Assembly: GCF_029227915.1 (NCBI RefSeq)
Contig: NC_079887.1
Span: 3,038,001-3,102,000, forward strand
DNA length: 64,000 nucleotides
Direction of reading: 5' to 3'
Origin: Hydractinia symbiolongicarpus
Taxonomy: Eukaryota > Cnidaria > Hydrozoa > Anthoathecata > Hydractiniidae
In this document: piece after piece, positions 37,821-45,601 of the stretch
Numbering within the stretch: position 1 is the first letter of the stretch
Layout of the letters: the number at the start of each line of letters is the position of its first letter
Program-made: the position numbers and the translations under genes
Notes under the pieces: generated by a model
What the model saw: the letters and a program-made list of their open reading frames with translations, nothing else
What the model was told of the DNA's origin: nothing
The model's database searches: none

Positions 37821-40227
37821 AACTTTAAAAATGCAGAATGATTGTAGTGGTACTGTCACAAATTCCACACCTTTGGACAAATTTTGTGGAGATGACAGGC
37901 GTCAAAATCTCCCTGCAATTACCCTTTTTGATTGGGCAAAGATTTGTGATTGTCCTAAAAGTACAAGCTGTGGACAAGACCATGTTCCTGTTTTTACTGG
38001 ATTACCTATATATCCAAATTGGCCGGTTGAGGAGGACTATGCAAAAGCCCAATTAATGATATTTTCAAAAGGTACATGGAGAAACACAAACGACTTACTT
38101 AATGGCCATAACAACTTTACAGATGCTTTTGCAGAGTTCTTAGATTCTGAAGAATGCCCCGAAGCTTTGTTAGAAGTTATGAAATTGGCTAAGGCACATT
38201 ATGACGAAAAGACATTAAAGAAAGAAAAGTATAAAAATATTCGAAAGCTACAGGTATTGGAAGATTTAGAATTATCCCAAAGTCAATCGCAGTCAATGTC
38301 ATCGCAGCAGTCACAAACTGAATATTTGGGTTATGCATTACTTCGTGACATTTTAAGAGAAAAAAGAGCCCATGCAATTAACCCGGAAATTGATGATGTA
38401 GTTCTGCCAGATGGAGGTACTTTGTATAACTGGCATGAGCAAGGCATACAAAATTTACCCCATTCAGTGGATATTGAGGAAGCTAAAAACTGGGTGAAGG
38501 ACATGTTAAAGACTTCTGAAAAAAGAGAAATGGAACACAATTCTCAATGCAATCTTCCTGATGTAAATGTAAGGTTGGTGAATGATAAACAAATGCAAGT
38601 GGTTTTTTTTCACATTAAACACTTACTATCGGTTGCTAGTAATACAAATTTTAAAACTGTTCCTCTGCGAGTCATTGTTCAGGGAATTGCTGGTACAGGA
38701 AAAAGTCAAATAATCAAAATTCTAACAAGGTTAGTACGCAGAGTATTTAAATCAAACAGGTCAGTTTTAAACTTGGCTCCCACAGGTGCTGCAGCTGTAC
38801 TGCTCCCAGATGGTCATACTATTCACTCTGTAACACCTCCACCTTCTAAAAAAAACAAATCACTTAGTTCAGCAGCATTGCATGATTATCCGTTGTCTGA
38901 TTTACAATTTCGAAAATTAGTTAAAAATGTATGCGATGATGATAATAATCTTTCTTTAATGTGTGTTAATGTGGATGAACGAGGAATGATTGGTCAAAAT
39001 CTTACTGCATGGTGTAGTCAGAGATTTAATGAAGTTACAGCGAAAGTAGATCATGCCAAGCAAGTACAAAATAGCTTTGGGTGTATTCCATCCTTAACCT
39101 TATTTGGTGATTTATTTCAACTGGGAGCAATAGGGGAAACTGACCTTCATAAATCTCCTTTGCCAAGCTCCTCTCCAGCAGTACATGCAGGTTATGCTAT
39201 TTATAGATCTTTTAACCAAGTGGTGGTTTTAGATCAAGTGATGAGACAAAAACCAGATCAAATTAAATTGCTAGAGAGATTAAATCGCATCAGAACAGGG
39301 CAAATAACACAATTAGACTGGCAAGATATTAACAGTAGAACTTTTGATTCTCTACCAAGTAGTGAGAAATCTTTTTTCTCAAGCGAAAATGCAATTTGGC
39401 TGACAGAGACATGGAAAGAAGCTCACAAACATAATAACAGTGTTCTTTCACAACTAGGTGTCCCCATTGCAGTTATACCTTCCACTGGTCGAGGAAGACA
39501 TCATAGTCAGGACAAGCAAATTGGTCAAATACCAGCTAAATGTATAATTGCTGTTGGGTGTAGAGTTATACTTACAAAAAATCAGATAGGTTTAACTGGT
39601 TTAGGATTAAATAATGGAGCAATGGGTACTGTAGTTGCTATTGTTTATAGTGAAGGCTCAAGACCTCCTCAATTTCCAGAAATTATAGTTGTTGATTTTC
39701 CAAAATACAAGGGGCCTGTTTGGCTACACTCGCATCCAACTTGGGTACCAGTACCTGTTAACGAAGGCAGATGTGATGACAATTGTTGCTCCAGGAGTGG
39801 CTTTCCACTGATACCAGGATATGCCATTACGATTGCTAAATCACAAGGTATGACCATTGGTAATGGACAAACATGCACCAAAGCTGTTATTAAACTGAGT
39901 GATGATGTGAAGATGGAAGCCTTAAATTTAGGAATGACATACACAGCTTTCTCTCGTTGTTCGGAAGATGTTGATTGGTGTTTAGCCTCTCCCATTCCAT
40001 TTAGTCGACTTGAATATATAAATAGACATCCACAAATAAAAGCAAGGTTAGAGGAAGAAAAAAGATTGATAGATTTATCCAATCAAACATGCAATAGTTC
40101 ATGTTCACAAATAGAATATTTAAGGTTGTTAGAGGAGTTGGATAGGTTCTGTGATGATGATATCCATGATGCTATATGCAACATTACCCAGGGATGTTTT
40201 TGCTGCTTTCACTCTACTTGTGACTAA
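37807..40227 (+). CDS. PIF1-like SF1 helicase of Helentron-like element (C-terminal part of RepHel)
   Basis: Up to 806 codons from a TTG at 37,807. The frame is open from 37,798 and the first ATG is at 37,831. The helicase would unwind DNA 5'-to-3' during rolling-circle transposition. Motifs in order: GIAGTGKS (Walker A, 293-300), LAPTGAAA (Ia), NVDERGMIG (Walker B, Asp390-Glu391), FGDLFQL (motif III, Asp435), VVLDQVMRQ (IV), IAVGCRVILTKN, GYAITIAKSQGMTI (V, Lys678-Gln680) and MTYTAFSRC (VI, Arg717). These are the PIF1/RRM3 set found in all Helitron RepHel proteins. The C-terminus is Cys-rich (CFCCFHSTC). The first residues (IGLSGYRTL) read as the interior of a Rep-helicase linker, so I take this as the downstream half of the same protein as the preceding ORF, with which it overlaps by 14 nt. 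An independent product started at 37,831 is possible but less likely. Confidence 0.92.
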   Translation: MSGYRTLKMQNDCSGTVTNSTPLDKFCGDDRRQNLPAITLFDWAKICDCPKSTSCGQDHVPVFTGLPIYPNWPVEEDYAKAQLMIFSKGTWRNTNDLLNGHNNFTDAFAEFLDSEECPEALLEVMKLAKAHYDEKTLKKEKYKNIRKLQVLEDLELSQSQSQSMSSQQSQTEYLGYALLRDILREKRAHAINPEIDDVVLPDGGTLYNWHEQGIQNLPHSVDIEEAKNWVKDMLKTSEKREMEHNSQCNLPDVNVRLVNDKQMQVVFFHIKHLLSVASNTNFKTVPLRVIVQGIAGTGKSQIIKILTRLVRRVFKSNRSVLNLAPTGAAAVLLPDGHTIHSVTPPPSKKNKSLSSAALHDYPLSDLQFRKLVKNVCDDDNNLSLMCVNVDERGMIGQNLTAWCSQRFNEVTAKVDHAKQVQNSFGCIPSLTLFGDLFQLGAIGETDLHKSPLPSSSPAVHAGYAIYRSFNQVVVLDQVMRQKPDQIKLLERLNRIRTGQITQLDWQDINSRTFDSLPSSEKSFFSSENAIWLTETWKEAHKHNNSVLSQLGVPIAVIPSTGRGRHHSQDKQIGQIPAKCIIAVGCRVILTKNQIGLTGLGLNNGAMGTVVAIVYSEGSRPPQFPEIIVVDFPKYKGPVWLHSHPTWVPVPVNEGRCDDNCCSRSGFPLIPGYAITIAKSQGMTIGNGQTCTKAVIKLSDDVKMEALNLGMTYTAFSRCSEDVDWCLASPIPFSRLEYINRHPQIKARLEEEKRLIDLSNQTCNSSCSQIEYLRLLEELDRFCDDDIHDAICNITQGCFCCFHSTCD

Positions 40228-40945
40228 CTTTTTTTAACTACCTATAAATTCCCATTTTCCAAAAGGGTAAAAAGGTAGTTTTCTGGTAAATAATGCCAGT
40301 TGACCAAATTTAGTATCTGATTTCAATAACATTGCCGGATTGTAAAGATCTAATTTTTTTAACTACCTATAAATTCCCATTTTCCAAAAGGGTAAAAAGG
40401 TAGTTTTCTGGTAATTAATGCCAGTTGACCAAATTTAATGTCTCTTATTTGAATTCAATAACTTTCACCCGATTGTAAGATCTAATTTTTTTTAACTACC
40501 TATAAATTCCCATTTTCCAAAAGGGTAAAAAGGTAGTTTTCTGTTAAATTATGCCAGTTGACCAAAATTTAAAAGTTTTTACTGACAGATGGATCTAATG
40601 CTTCTTTTATTACCAATAACTGCTAGATTGTGCAAGATCCATAAATGATTTGATTTTTTACTACCTAATTTATTCCCATTTACCAAAAGGGTAAAAAGGT
40701 AGTTTTCTGGTAAATAATGCCAGTTCTGTAAAAAAATTTATTATTTCACTGGCAAATGGATCAAGGTTGATTTTATTAACAATAAACTGCTAGATTTTGC
40801 AAGATCCACATTTATGAGCCAATTTTCTACTACCAAGTAATTCCCATTTTCCAAAAGGGTAGAAAGGTAGTTTTCTGAATAATGCCAGTTCACCAAAAAT
40901 ATTCACCAAAGTTTAAAATATTTTACTGGCAAATGAATTTAAAGA
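40228..40945 (+). repeat. Five imperfect repeats of 125-170 bp, each with a hairpin
   Basis: Begins directly after the helicase stop codon. Units start with (A)ACTACC at 40,236, 40,361, 40,494, 40,660 and 40,829. Each contains ACTACCT, TTCCCATTTTCC, AAAAGGGTA and AAAGGTAGTTTTC. ACTACCT can pair with AGGTAGT, and CCCATTTT nearly pairs with AAAAGGG, giving a long imperfect stem. A downstream box ATGCCAGTTGACC follows in the first three copies. Candidate roles are transcript 3'-end formation or binding of the element's own protein. AATAAA is present at 40,781. No coding potential is evident. Confidence 0.85.
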
Positions 40946-40985
40946 TTAATGATGAGAAATAAACTCATAAACGTTGGCGAAAAAA

Positions 40986-41241
40986 ATGCCGGGTGGTGGT
41001 GGGGCAAAACTGTATCGACGGCTATAAAAATGCCGGGTGGTGGTGGGTCCAAAACTGTATTGACGGCTATAAAAATGCCGGGTGGTGGTGGGTCCAAAAC
41101 TGTATTGACGGCTATAAAAATGCCGGGTGGTGGTGGGTCCAAAACTGTATTGACGGCTATAAAAATGCCGGGTGGTGGTGGGTCCAAAACTGTATTGACG
41201 GCTATAAAAATGCCGGGTGGTGGAGGGTCTAAAACTGTTTT
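40986..41241 (+). repeat. 45-bp G-rich minisatellite, six copies
   Basis: ATGCCGGGTGGTGG recurs at 40,986, 41,030, 41,075, 41,120, 41,165 and 41,210, a 45-bp period (the first unit is 44 bp). Units are almost identical. The GGGTGGTGGTGGG core can form a two-tetrad quadruplex. Because 45 is divisible by three, open frames appear on both strands (for example a repeated KMPGGGGSKTVLTAI peptide on the plus strand), but nothing else supports translation. Minisatellites are common inside Helentron-type elements. Confidence 0.93.
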
Positions 41242-41759
41242 ATTAAATGTTTTATCTATTTTGTTTGTTTTCTAAATTGCTTATAATACTTTTATTTATT
41301 TTTTTGCATAGATTGGACTAAGTACTATTAAGATATAAATGTTTTATTTTCTTTTTTTTCCATTTTTGTTACCCAAAACAAGTAAAAAATCATTTTTTAG
41401 TTGTCTATGTTGTGGTTGCTAACAGAATCTCTTTACATATTTTTTTTACTAGAAATTAAGAATTGATAATAACAGGACAATTTTAACCAAGTTTTTGCAT
41501 AATTTGCAACTGTATTTTATAATTTTTGTTGTTTTTTCTCTTACAATTACTGCTACTAATATTGCTTCTACTGTTATGCGAAGAAACTTTTGTTTTATTG
41601 TGTTAAAGTAGTTCTTTTTTAGTGTGTGTGTGTGTGTGTGTGTGTCTTTCTTTTTAATTTTTAAAAAAGTAATTTTAATCATCAATTTAGTTATTTAATT
41701 TCTAGGTCTATGTTCCCACCCTGGAATGCACATTGCTAATATTCTTTCTGTGTTATTAG
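41242..41759 (+). other. AT-rich spacer with a (GT)12 microsatellite and a 3' splice site at its end
   Basis: No gene is visible. A (GT)n run spans 41,622-41,645. The last bases (TTCTTTCTGTGTTATTAG before 41,760) look like a good 3' splice site, so an untranslated or coding upstream exon may exist; I could not find one. Confidence 0.55.
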
Positions 41760-42954
41760 ATGGGTAATAGTGAAAGTAATGACCAGTTGCAGCTCCAGCG
41801 CAACCAAATTGATTTGTTGCAGCGTTTGGAGCTGCAACAACAAAATATGCTAAATCAGCTCATGCAGCTGCAACAACAACAGCAGCTGCATGAGCAGCAA
41901 TTACAACAGCTGCCAGGAGTACCAGCACCACCAGTACCACCACCAGTACCACCACCAGTACCACCAGTACCAGCAGTACCACCAGTACCAGCAGCACCAC
42001 TAGTACCAGCAGCACCACCAGTACCAGCAGCACCAGAGCAGGATGGTGTAGAGGAGGGGCGTCGGCTCGGTGCTGAAGAAGGTATTTTAATTTGTGTAAT
42101 GAGAAAATAAATATCTTTTTCCGGTCTACATTCTACCGAGTTTTGTTCCGTTTTGATAGCGTATATACCAAGTTTCATTACAGCCTTTTAGTTGTTGCAT
42201 TAAATTTATCATAATTCTAATAATTCTATATATATTTTGTAGTGGAAGAAATTGTAGCACGTGTGCTGGAGGAGCAGCAGCGAGAGCGCCGTGAAAGGCG
42301 GCAGGGTATGTTATTTTCAAAATGTGCATAAACAGTTGTTGCGGTTTGAGGAAGATGAGGTTGCAGTTCTCGCAAAATTAAATACAGACTTTATGGAGGA
42401 AAACATATTGAAATTAGCAGAATTTAGTTTCATGGATATAAAAGCAATAATTTTTAAATGCATTTTAAAATACCATACAACTATAAAATTAGATCAAGTA
42501 AAGTCACTCGTCATCAAATATTAAAATCAAAAAACTTTTTATTCTACCAATCCAGCTTATAGAAAAGAAAAAATATGGGGTGGAATTTAATGTGACAAAT
42601 CTGCCAAATTTTCTTTCTGCCAAAAGTTTCCCCCTTAAAGTTACGAAATAGTTCTTGTTTTTTTACTTTTAGTGATCTAGTTTTGAATGCTTTTCATTCC
42701 TGTGTTTTGCTGACGCAAAAGCTTCGTTAATTCTGTAAAACCCGAACCTGTTTTATATATTTAGCTATGTTTATCAAAAGTCACGCATACAGATCGAAGT
42801 AAAATCTTCAATGTCTGCATTGTCTTGTACTGCCTTTTGCAACTTTTTTATGTACTTTTTAGGAAGAAGACGTGGGCCGTATGCCGTGAGAAGGGGTTGG
42901 GGTTGGGGGCTGAGGCGAGGGCGTGGCCGTGGTGGCAACAATTTTTATTTTTAG
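41760..42954 (+). CDS. Three-exon passenger gene: Gln/Pro-rich protein with Arg-Gly C-terminus
   Basis: Predicted join of 41,760-42,081, 42,243-42,305 and 42,863-42,954, 158 residues. Splice sites are seen directly: donors GAAG|GTATTT and CAGG|GTATGT, acceptors TTTTGTAG| and ACTTTTTAG|. Both introns (161 and 557 bp) interrupt a codon after its first base, and the frame stays open throughout. The protein starts MGNSESND (Gly2 with Ser6 resembles an N-myristoylation signal), then a Gln/Leu-rich probable coiled coil (10-51), a Pro-Val/Pro-Ala repeat (52-93), an acidic patch, an Arg/Glu helix encoded by exon 2 (VEEIVARVLEEQQRERRERR), and a C-tail with RGRGRGG and NNFYF. Arg-Gly tails often bind RNA. 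I do not recognise the family. It sits between the helicase and the right end of the transposon in the same direction, so it is a passenger or captured gene. An AATAAA at 43,284 could end the transcript. Expression is unproven. Confidence 0.68.
42243..42305 (+). CDS. Exon 2 of the passenger gene
   Basis: 63 nt between ATTTTGTAG and GGTATGT, encoding 21 codons' worth of Glu/Arg-rich helix. Its length is divisible by three and both borders are phase 1, so it could be skipped without breaking the frame. Confidence 0.65.
42863..42954 (+). CDS. Exon 3 of the passenger gene (Arg-Gly-rich C-terminus)
   Basis: Follows TGTACTTTTTAG and reads RRRGPYAVRRGWGWG, then LRRGRGRGGNNFYF and TAG. Strong Arg/Gly bias and GC-rich codons contrast with the AT-rich surroundings, which supports real coding sequence. 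Confidence 0.66.
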
Positions 42955-43424
42955 TTTTTTTGTAGTTCTTGTAGTTAGTTAGTTCCATAGTTCCGTTTTT
43001 TATTTTTTTTTATTTAATAGTTTTATAAACAGGTTACATAGTTATTTTTGTTATCAAGTTGATTAACTTTGAGTTTTAAGAAGTTCTTCAAAAGTTAGTA
43101 AAAACTATTACAAATTAGCCCTAATTGTACAACTTTTTAAAGCTGTAGTTCTGTAGTACAAACTTTTTTTTTTATCAAATATTCCTAGTTTTGCGATTAT
43201 TTTTTTTAGAACTAGATTTTCGTTCCAATACGGTAGTCAGGGATTCAGTTTAAGATGTAGTACTCTACTGACAAAAGATAGTAAATAAAAGTTGCAAATA
43301 TAATATAACTAATATAATAATGGAAATTTTTTTATAATTCTTATTCTAGTTAAGTAGTGTTACAGAAAACCTCTAATCACCCCTAATTGTTAATTACGCC
43401 GGCTATTTTACTACCTTTTTATCG
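42955..43424 (+). other. Noncoding AT-rich stretch after the passenger gene
   Basis: Probable 3' untranslated region at first, with AATAAA at 43,284-43,289. An inverted ACTACCTTTTTAT at about 43,410 resembles the hairpin-repeat arm of 40,228-40,945. No gene is seen. Confidence 0.5.
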
Positions 43425-43715
43425 GTGAGTCGAGTTAATTTAAAAATGCCAGGTATGCCACAATCCTGGAAATCGTGGAATTTCAAAAAAATATTTGTCA
43501 AAATTTCTCGAATTCTACGCAGATCTTTCTATTTTTTCAGTACAGAAAGTGTTGGTGGTGTTTTTACTTGTTGTTTTATCAGGGCTTCCACCGAGTCAGG
43601 GGAAATCAGGGAAAGTCGGAATTTTATCTGTGGTCAGGGAAAGTCAGGAAAAAAGACCCATTTTGGGGGAAAGTCAGGGAAAATTCAGGGAATTTTTTGT
43701 CTTTTAACTTGACTT
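43425..43715 (+). repeat. GGGAAAGTCAGG-type degenerate repeat, open in three frames
   Basis: A stretch with TCCTGGAAATCGTGGAATTTC followed by repeated GGGAAAGTCAGG/GGGAAATCAGG motifs. All three plus frames are open for 210 to 290 bp, which reflects low stop density rather than a gene. Related wording (CCTGGAATTTC, CATGGAAGAA, CTCTGGAATTT) reappears at about 44,420-44,540, suggesting two pieces of one interspersed repeat. Identity unknown. Confidence 0.45.
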
Positions 43716-44114
43716 AGACTGATAGAACTTTATTTCTATAAATTCAAAAATTGCAAATGAAAAGCTCTTCTTAATAAATGTTTTAATAATTACTGACAGG
43801 CTCTGTTAGCCATTCATTGGTACTAACATACTCTTGACCATTTTATGTAGTATATGGATTAAAGCTCCTTTGCCACAAATACGGTTTTTTTTAATTTGTT
43901 TTTCTGTTTATATATAACCTGTGTACAAAATCATGCAACAGTAATATGAATGTTGTAAATTCTTCTTGTTTTGTCTCGCTTTTAACTGTATATTTATGTC
44001 ATATTTGATTTTTGAAGTGCATGCTTGTTTCACTGTTCTATAAGACACGTCGGAAGCAATAACCACAATATTACGTTTTGCTTTATTTTTAGTAAAATAG
44101 TTTTAAATAGACAG
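43716..44114 (+). other. No recognisable gene
   Basis: AT-rich sequence. A pyrimidine tract ending TTTATTTTTAG at about 44,092 could be a 3' splice site ahead of the zinc-finger fragment. Nothing else stands out. Confidence 0.4.
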
Positions 44115-44300
44115 ATGACAAAGAACAAGTGTACCTTTCAGGATAAGTGGTTAGGTGATCAGAGGTTTTCCAAGTTGATTAAAAAGAAAACTGCTAAATG
44201 TCGATATTGTCAAAAACATTTCAAATATGGGTGATATCGCATTTTATTAAAAGGAAGAAGCACATTGGGCAGAGTATAACTAACTCTAATCAGAGGCAAA
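44115..44300 (+). pseudogene. Broken zinc-finger fragment (BED/TTF-like, as in hAT-type proteins)
   Basis: The frame from ATG at 44,115 reads MTKNKCTFQDKWLGDQRFS, then TAKCRYCQKHFKYG, and stops at 44,234. In the overlapping frame the text continues as ISHFIKRKKHIGQS. Together they give FQDKW, then C-x2-C, about 12 residues, then H-x5-H, the layout of zinc fingers at the N-terminus of hAT-transposase-like and related nuclear proteins. A one-base frameshift near 44,222-44,233 separates the Cys and His pairs. It is probably a captured exon or decayed transposon piece inside the larger element. Family assignment is from the pattern only. Confidence 0.5.
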
Positions 44301-45563
44301 AGTTAAGAAAAATAAACACAAACCAAAAGTCCAGCTGCGTTAGACACGGATATAACCAGTTCCTTGACAATTCAACCAGAAATTCAAAGCATCCTTAACA
44401 TTTGCTCAGAATGTTCAACCGACCGAAAAGTCCTGGAATTTCTTAATGTGTAATTATCCTGAAAATTAGTGTCTATAAATCATGGAAGAAATGATAAAAT
44501 GTCCTCTGGAATTTAACATAACTGAGAAACCCTGAATACTATATTGTATTTTCTGTTGTGTAAAAAAACTCCTCCCCACAACAAATATCGGTATAGTAAA
44601 TAATTTATGAAAATTTATGTTGAGATTTTGTATGAGCGTCCATTTTCTTATACATGTCCTTCTCGATGAGCGCCCAGTGGTTGTTATTTGAATATTTGCT
44701 GCAGCTGAAGGCGCTTCTTTAAATATTTCAAAATTAGTAAAAACATCTACATCATAAAATTTGATGTCAAAATGTTTTCATCTTTTCGCTAAAGCAGCTC
44801 GCTATTGAGAACGTGTTGTGATTTTATAGTTTTCTAAAAAGAAAGCTTTTATACATAACACAAAATAAGATTTTCTTATAGGCGTCCTTTTTGATTTAAC
44901 GCCCCTCGTGACAAATGGGTAGATTTTTGTACGGTTAAATTGCTGTGGACGATTGGTTTTTCTAATTTTCTGACAGTAAAATATATCCCAAGATCGAATT
45001 CTTTAGTACCGAATTATTTTCAATATGAGACCTTTAAATTGCACCCCCGTCTCATAGGGGTGTGTTGTAGAAATAAAGATTGAATCAATTTTTTAGTAGA
45101 GCCGTCTTACATTAGAAAAGTATAATTTAGGCCGTTAAGTTGTAGCGTCATTGACGTAAAAGTAGGACTAGGAAAATACAGTGTGCTTACAATACATACA
45201 AATAAATTACAAAGTATTTAATCTTATAATTCTGTGAAAAAGAGGTTTTACGAAATTTTTTAGTTATCGTTTATGTTTAGTTTCGCGCGATCTAAATTTC
45301 TCGTACCTTCTTAAAAGAAATATTCCGCATATATATATTGTATTTTTGCCAAAAAATCACTACTTTTGCACAACGAGTTGTTGTTGTTCCGCGGAGAGTT
45401 TATTTTACAACCTCGTCGCCAGGGTTTTCTACGTCTATGATATTCAGTGTTGGTGTATTTCCCAGATATCAGCTGCAGTAAGATGTAAGCACCTCGTCGT
45501 ATTATAACAAAGAGGAACAAAAGCACTAGGGTCAACTATTGGCTAGTTTCGATTTTGCTTGCA
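44301..45563 (+). other. Right-hand noncoding region of the transposon
   Basis: About 1.26 kb without a supported gene. It includes the CCTGGAATTTC-type fragment at 44,420-44,540 and a hairpin at 45,041-45,062 (CACCCC ... GGGGTG, 6-bp stem). An open frame on the minus strand at 45,311-45,535 has no domain I recognise. Confidence 0.45.
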
Positions 45564-45601
45564 ACTTGCGTAATGCTTCGCAACCTTTTTTTAATTTCTA
45601 G
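45564..45601 (+). other. 3' terminus: hairpin, inverted repeat, T-run and CTAG end
   Basis: TTGCG TAATGCTT CGCAA forms a 5-bp-stem hairpin at 45,566-45,583, overlapping the inverted repeat TGCTTCGCAA that matches the left end. It is followed by CCTTTTTTTAATTTCTAG and then satellite TTTAAATTA. A hairpin shortly before the end is the hallmark of Helitron 3' ends. CTAG also fits the CTRR end of canonical Helitrons, although a T-T insertion site and an internal right repeat fit Helentrons better. Confidence 0.65.

Larger units (their letters stand above)
32568..45601 (+). mobile_element. Helentron-like rolling-circle transposon (Helitron superfamily), ~13.03 kb
   Basis: A single-copy island between satellite blocks with one Rep-helicase coding region. 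Seen directly: GCGAAGC at the left end and GCTTCGC near the right end, giving the 10-bp inverted pair TTGCGAAGCA (about 32,566) and TGCTTCGCAA (45,574-45,583), with the right copy 18 nt inside the border. The left flank ends with T5 and the right flank resumes with T3AAATTA, while intact monomers have T6. The 1,421-bp satellite higher-order repeat continues in phase across the element, and the net insertion is 13,036 bp. Known family traits: Helentrons/Helitron2 insert between T and T, have asymmetric short terminal inverted repeats, and often carry an OTU domain. The coding region is split by a frameshift, so this copy is probably non-autonomous now. Confidence 0.88.

Noticed and set aside
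37807-37830. TTG at 37,807 as a genuine start of an independent helicase gene
   Set aside because: The upstream residues fit the interior of a RepHel linker and eukaryotic initiation at TTG is unlikely. The overlap is better explained by a frameshift.
36756-40082. Minus-strand open frames inside the Rep and helicase coding region
   Set aside because: Shadows of a strongly motif-supported plus-strand protein.
40949-41275. Gly-rich repeat peptides from the minisatellite as a gene
   Set aside because: Open frames exist on both strands purely because the 45-bp period is divisible by three and lacks stops.
41855-42178. Minus-strand Ser/Gly/Ala/Cys-rich frame
   Set aside because: It is the antisense of the CAG- and CCA-rich exon 1, not a separate gene.
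42261-42524. 87-codon plus-strand frame overlapping exon 2 and intron 2
   Set aside because: It is in a different frame from exon 2, starts inside it, and shows no domain. The latter half (about 42,340-42,480) looks mildly protein-like, so an alternative exon cannot be fully excluded.
45311-45535. 74-codon minus-strand frame near the transposon right end
   Set aside because: No recognisable motif and no supporting context.
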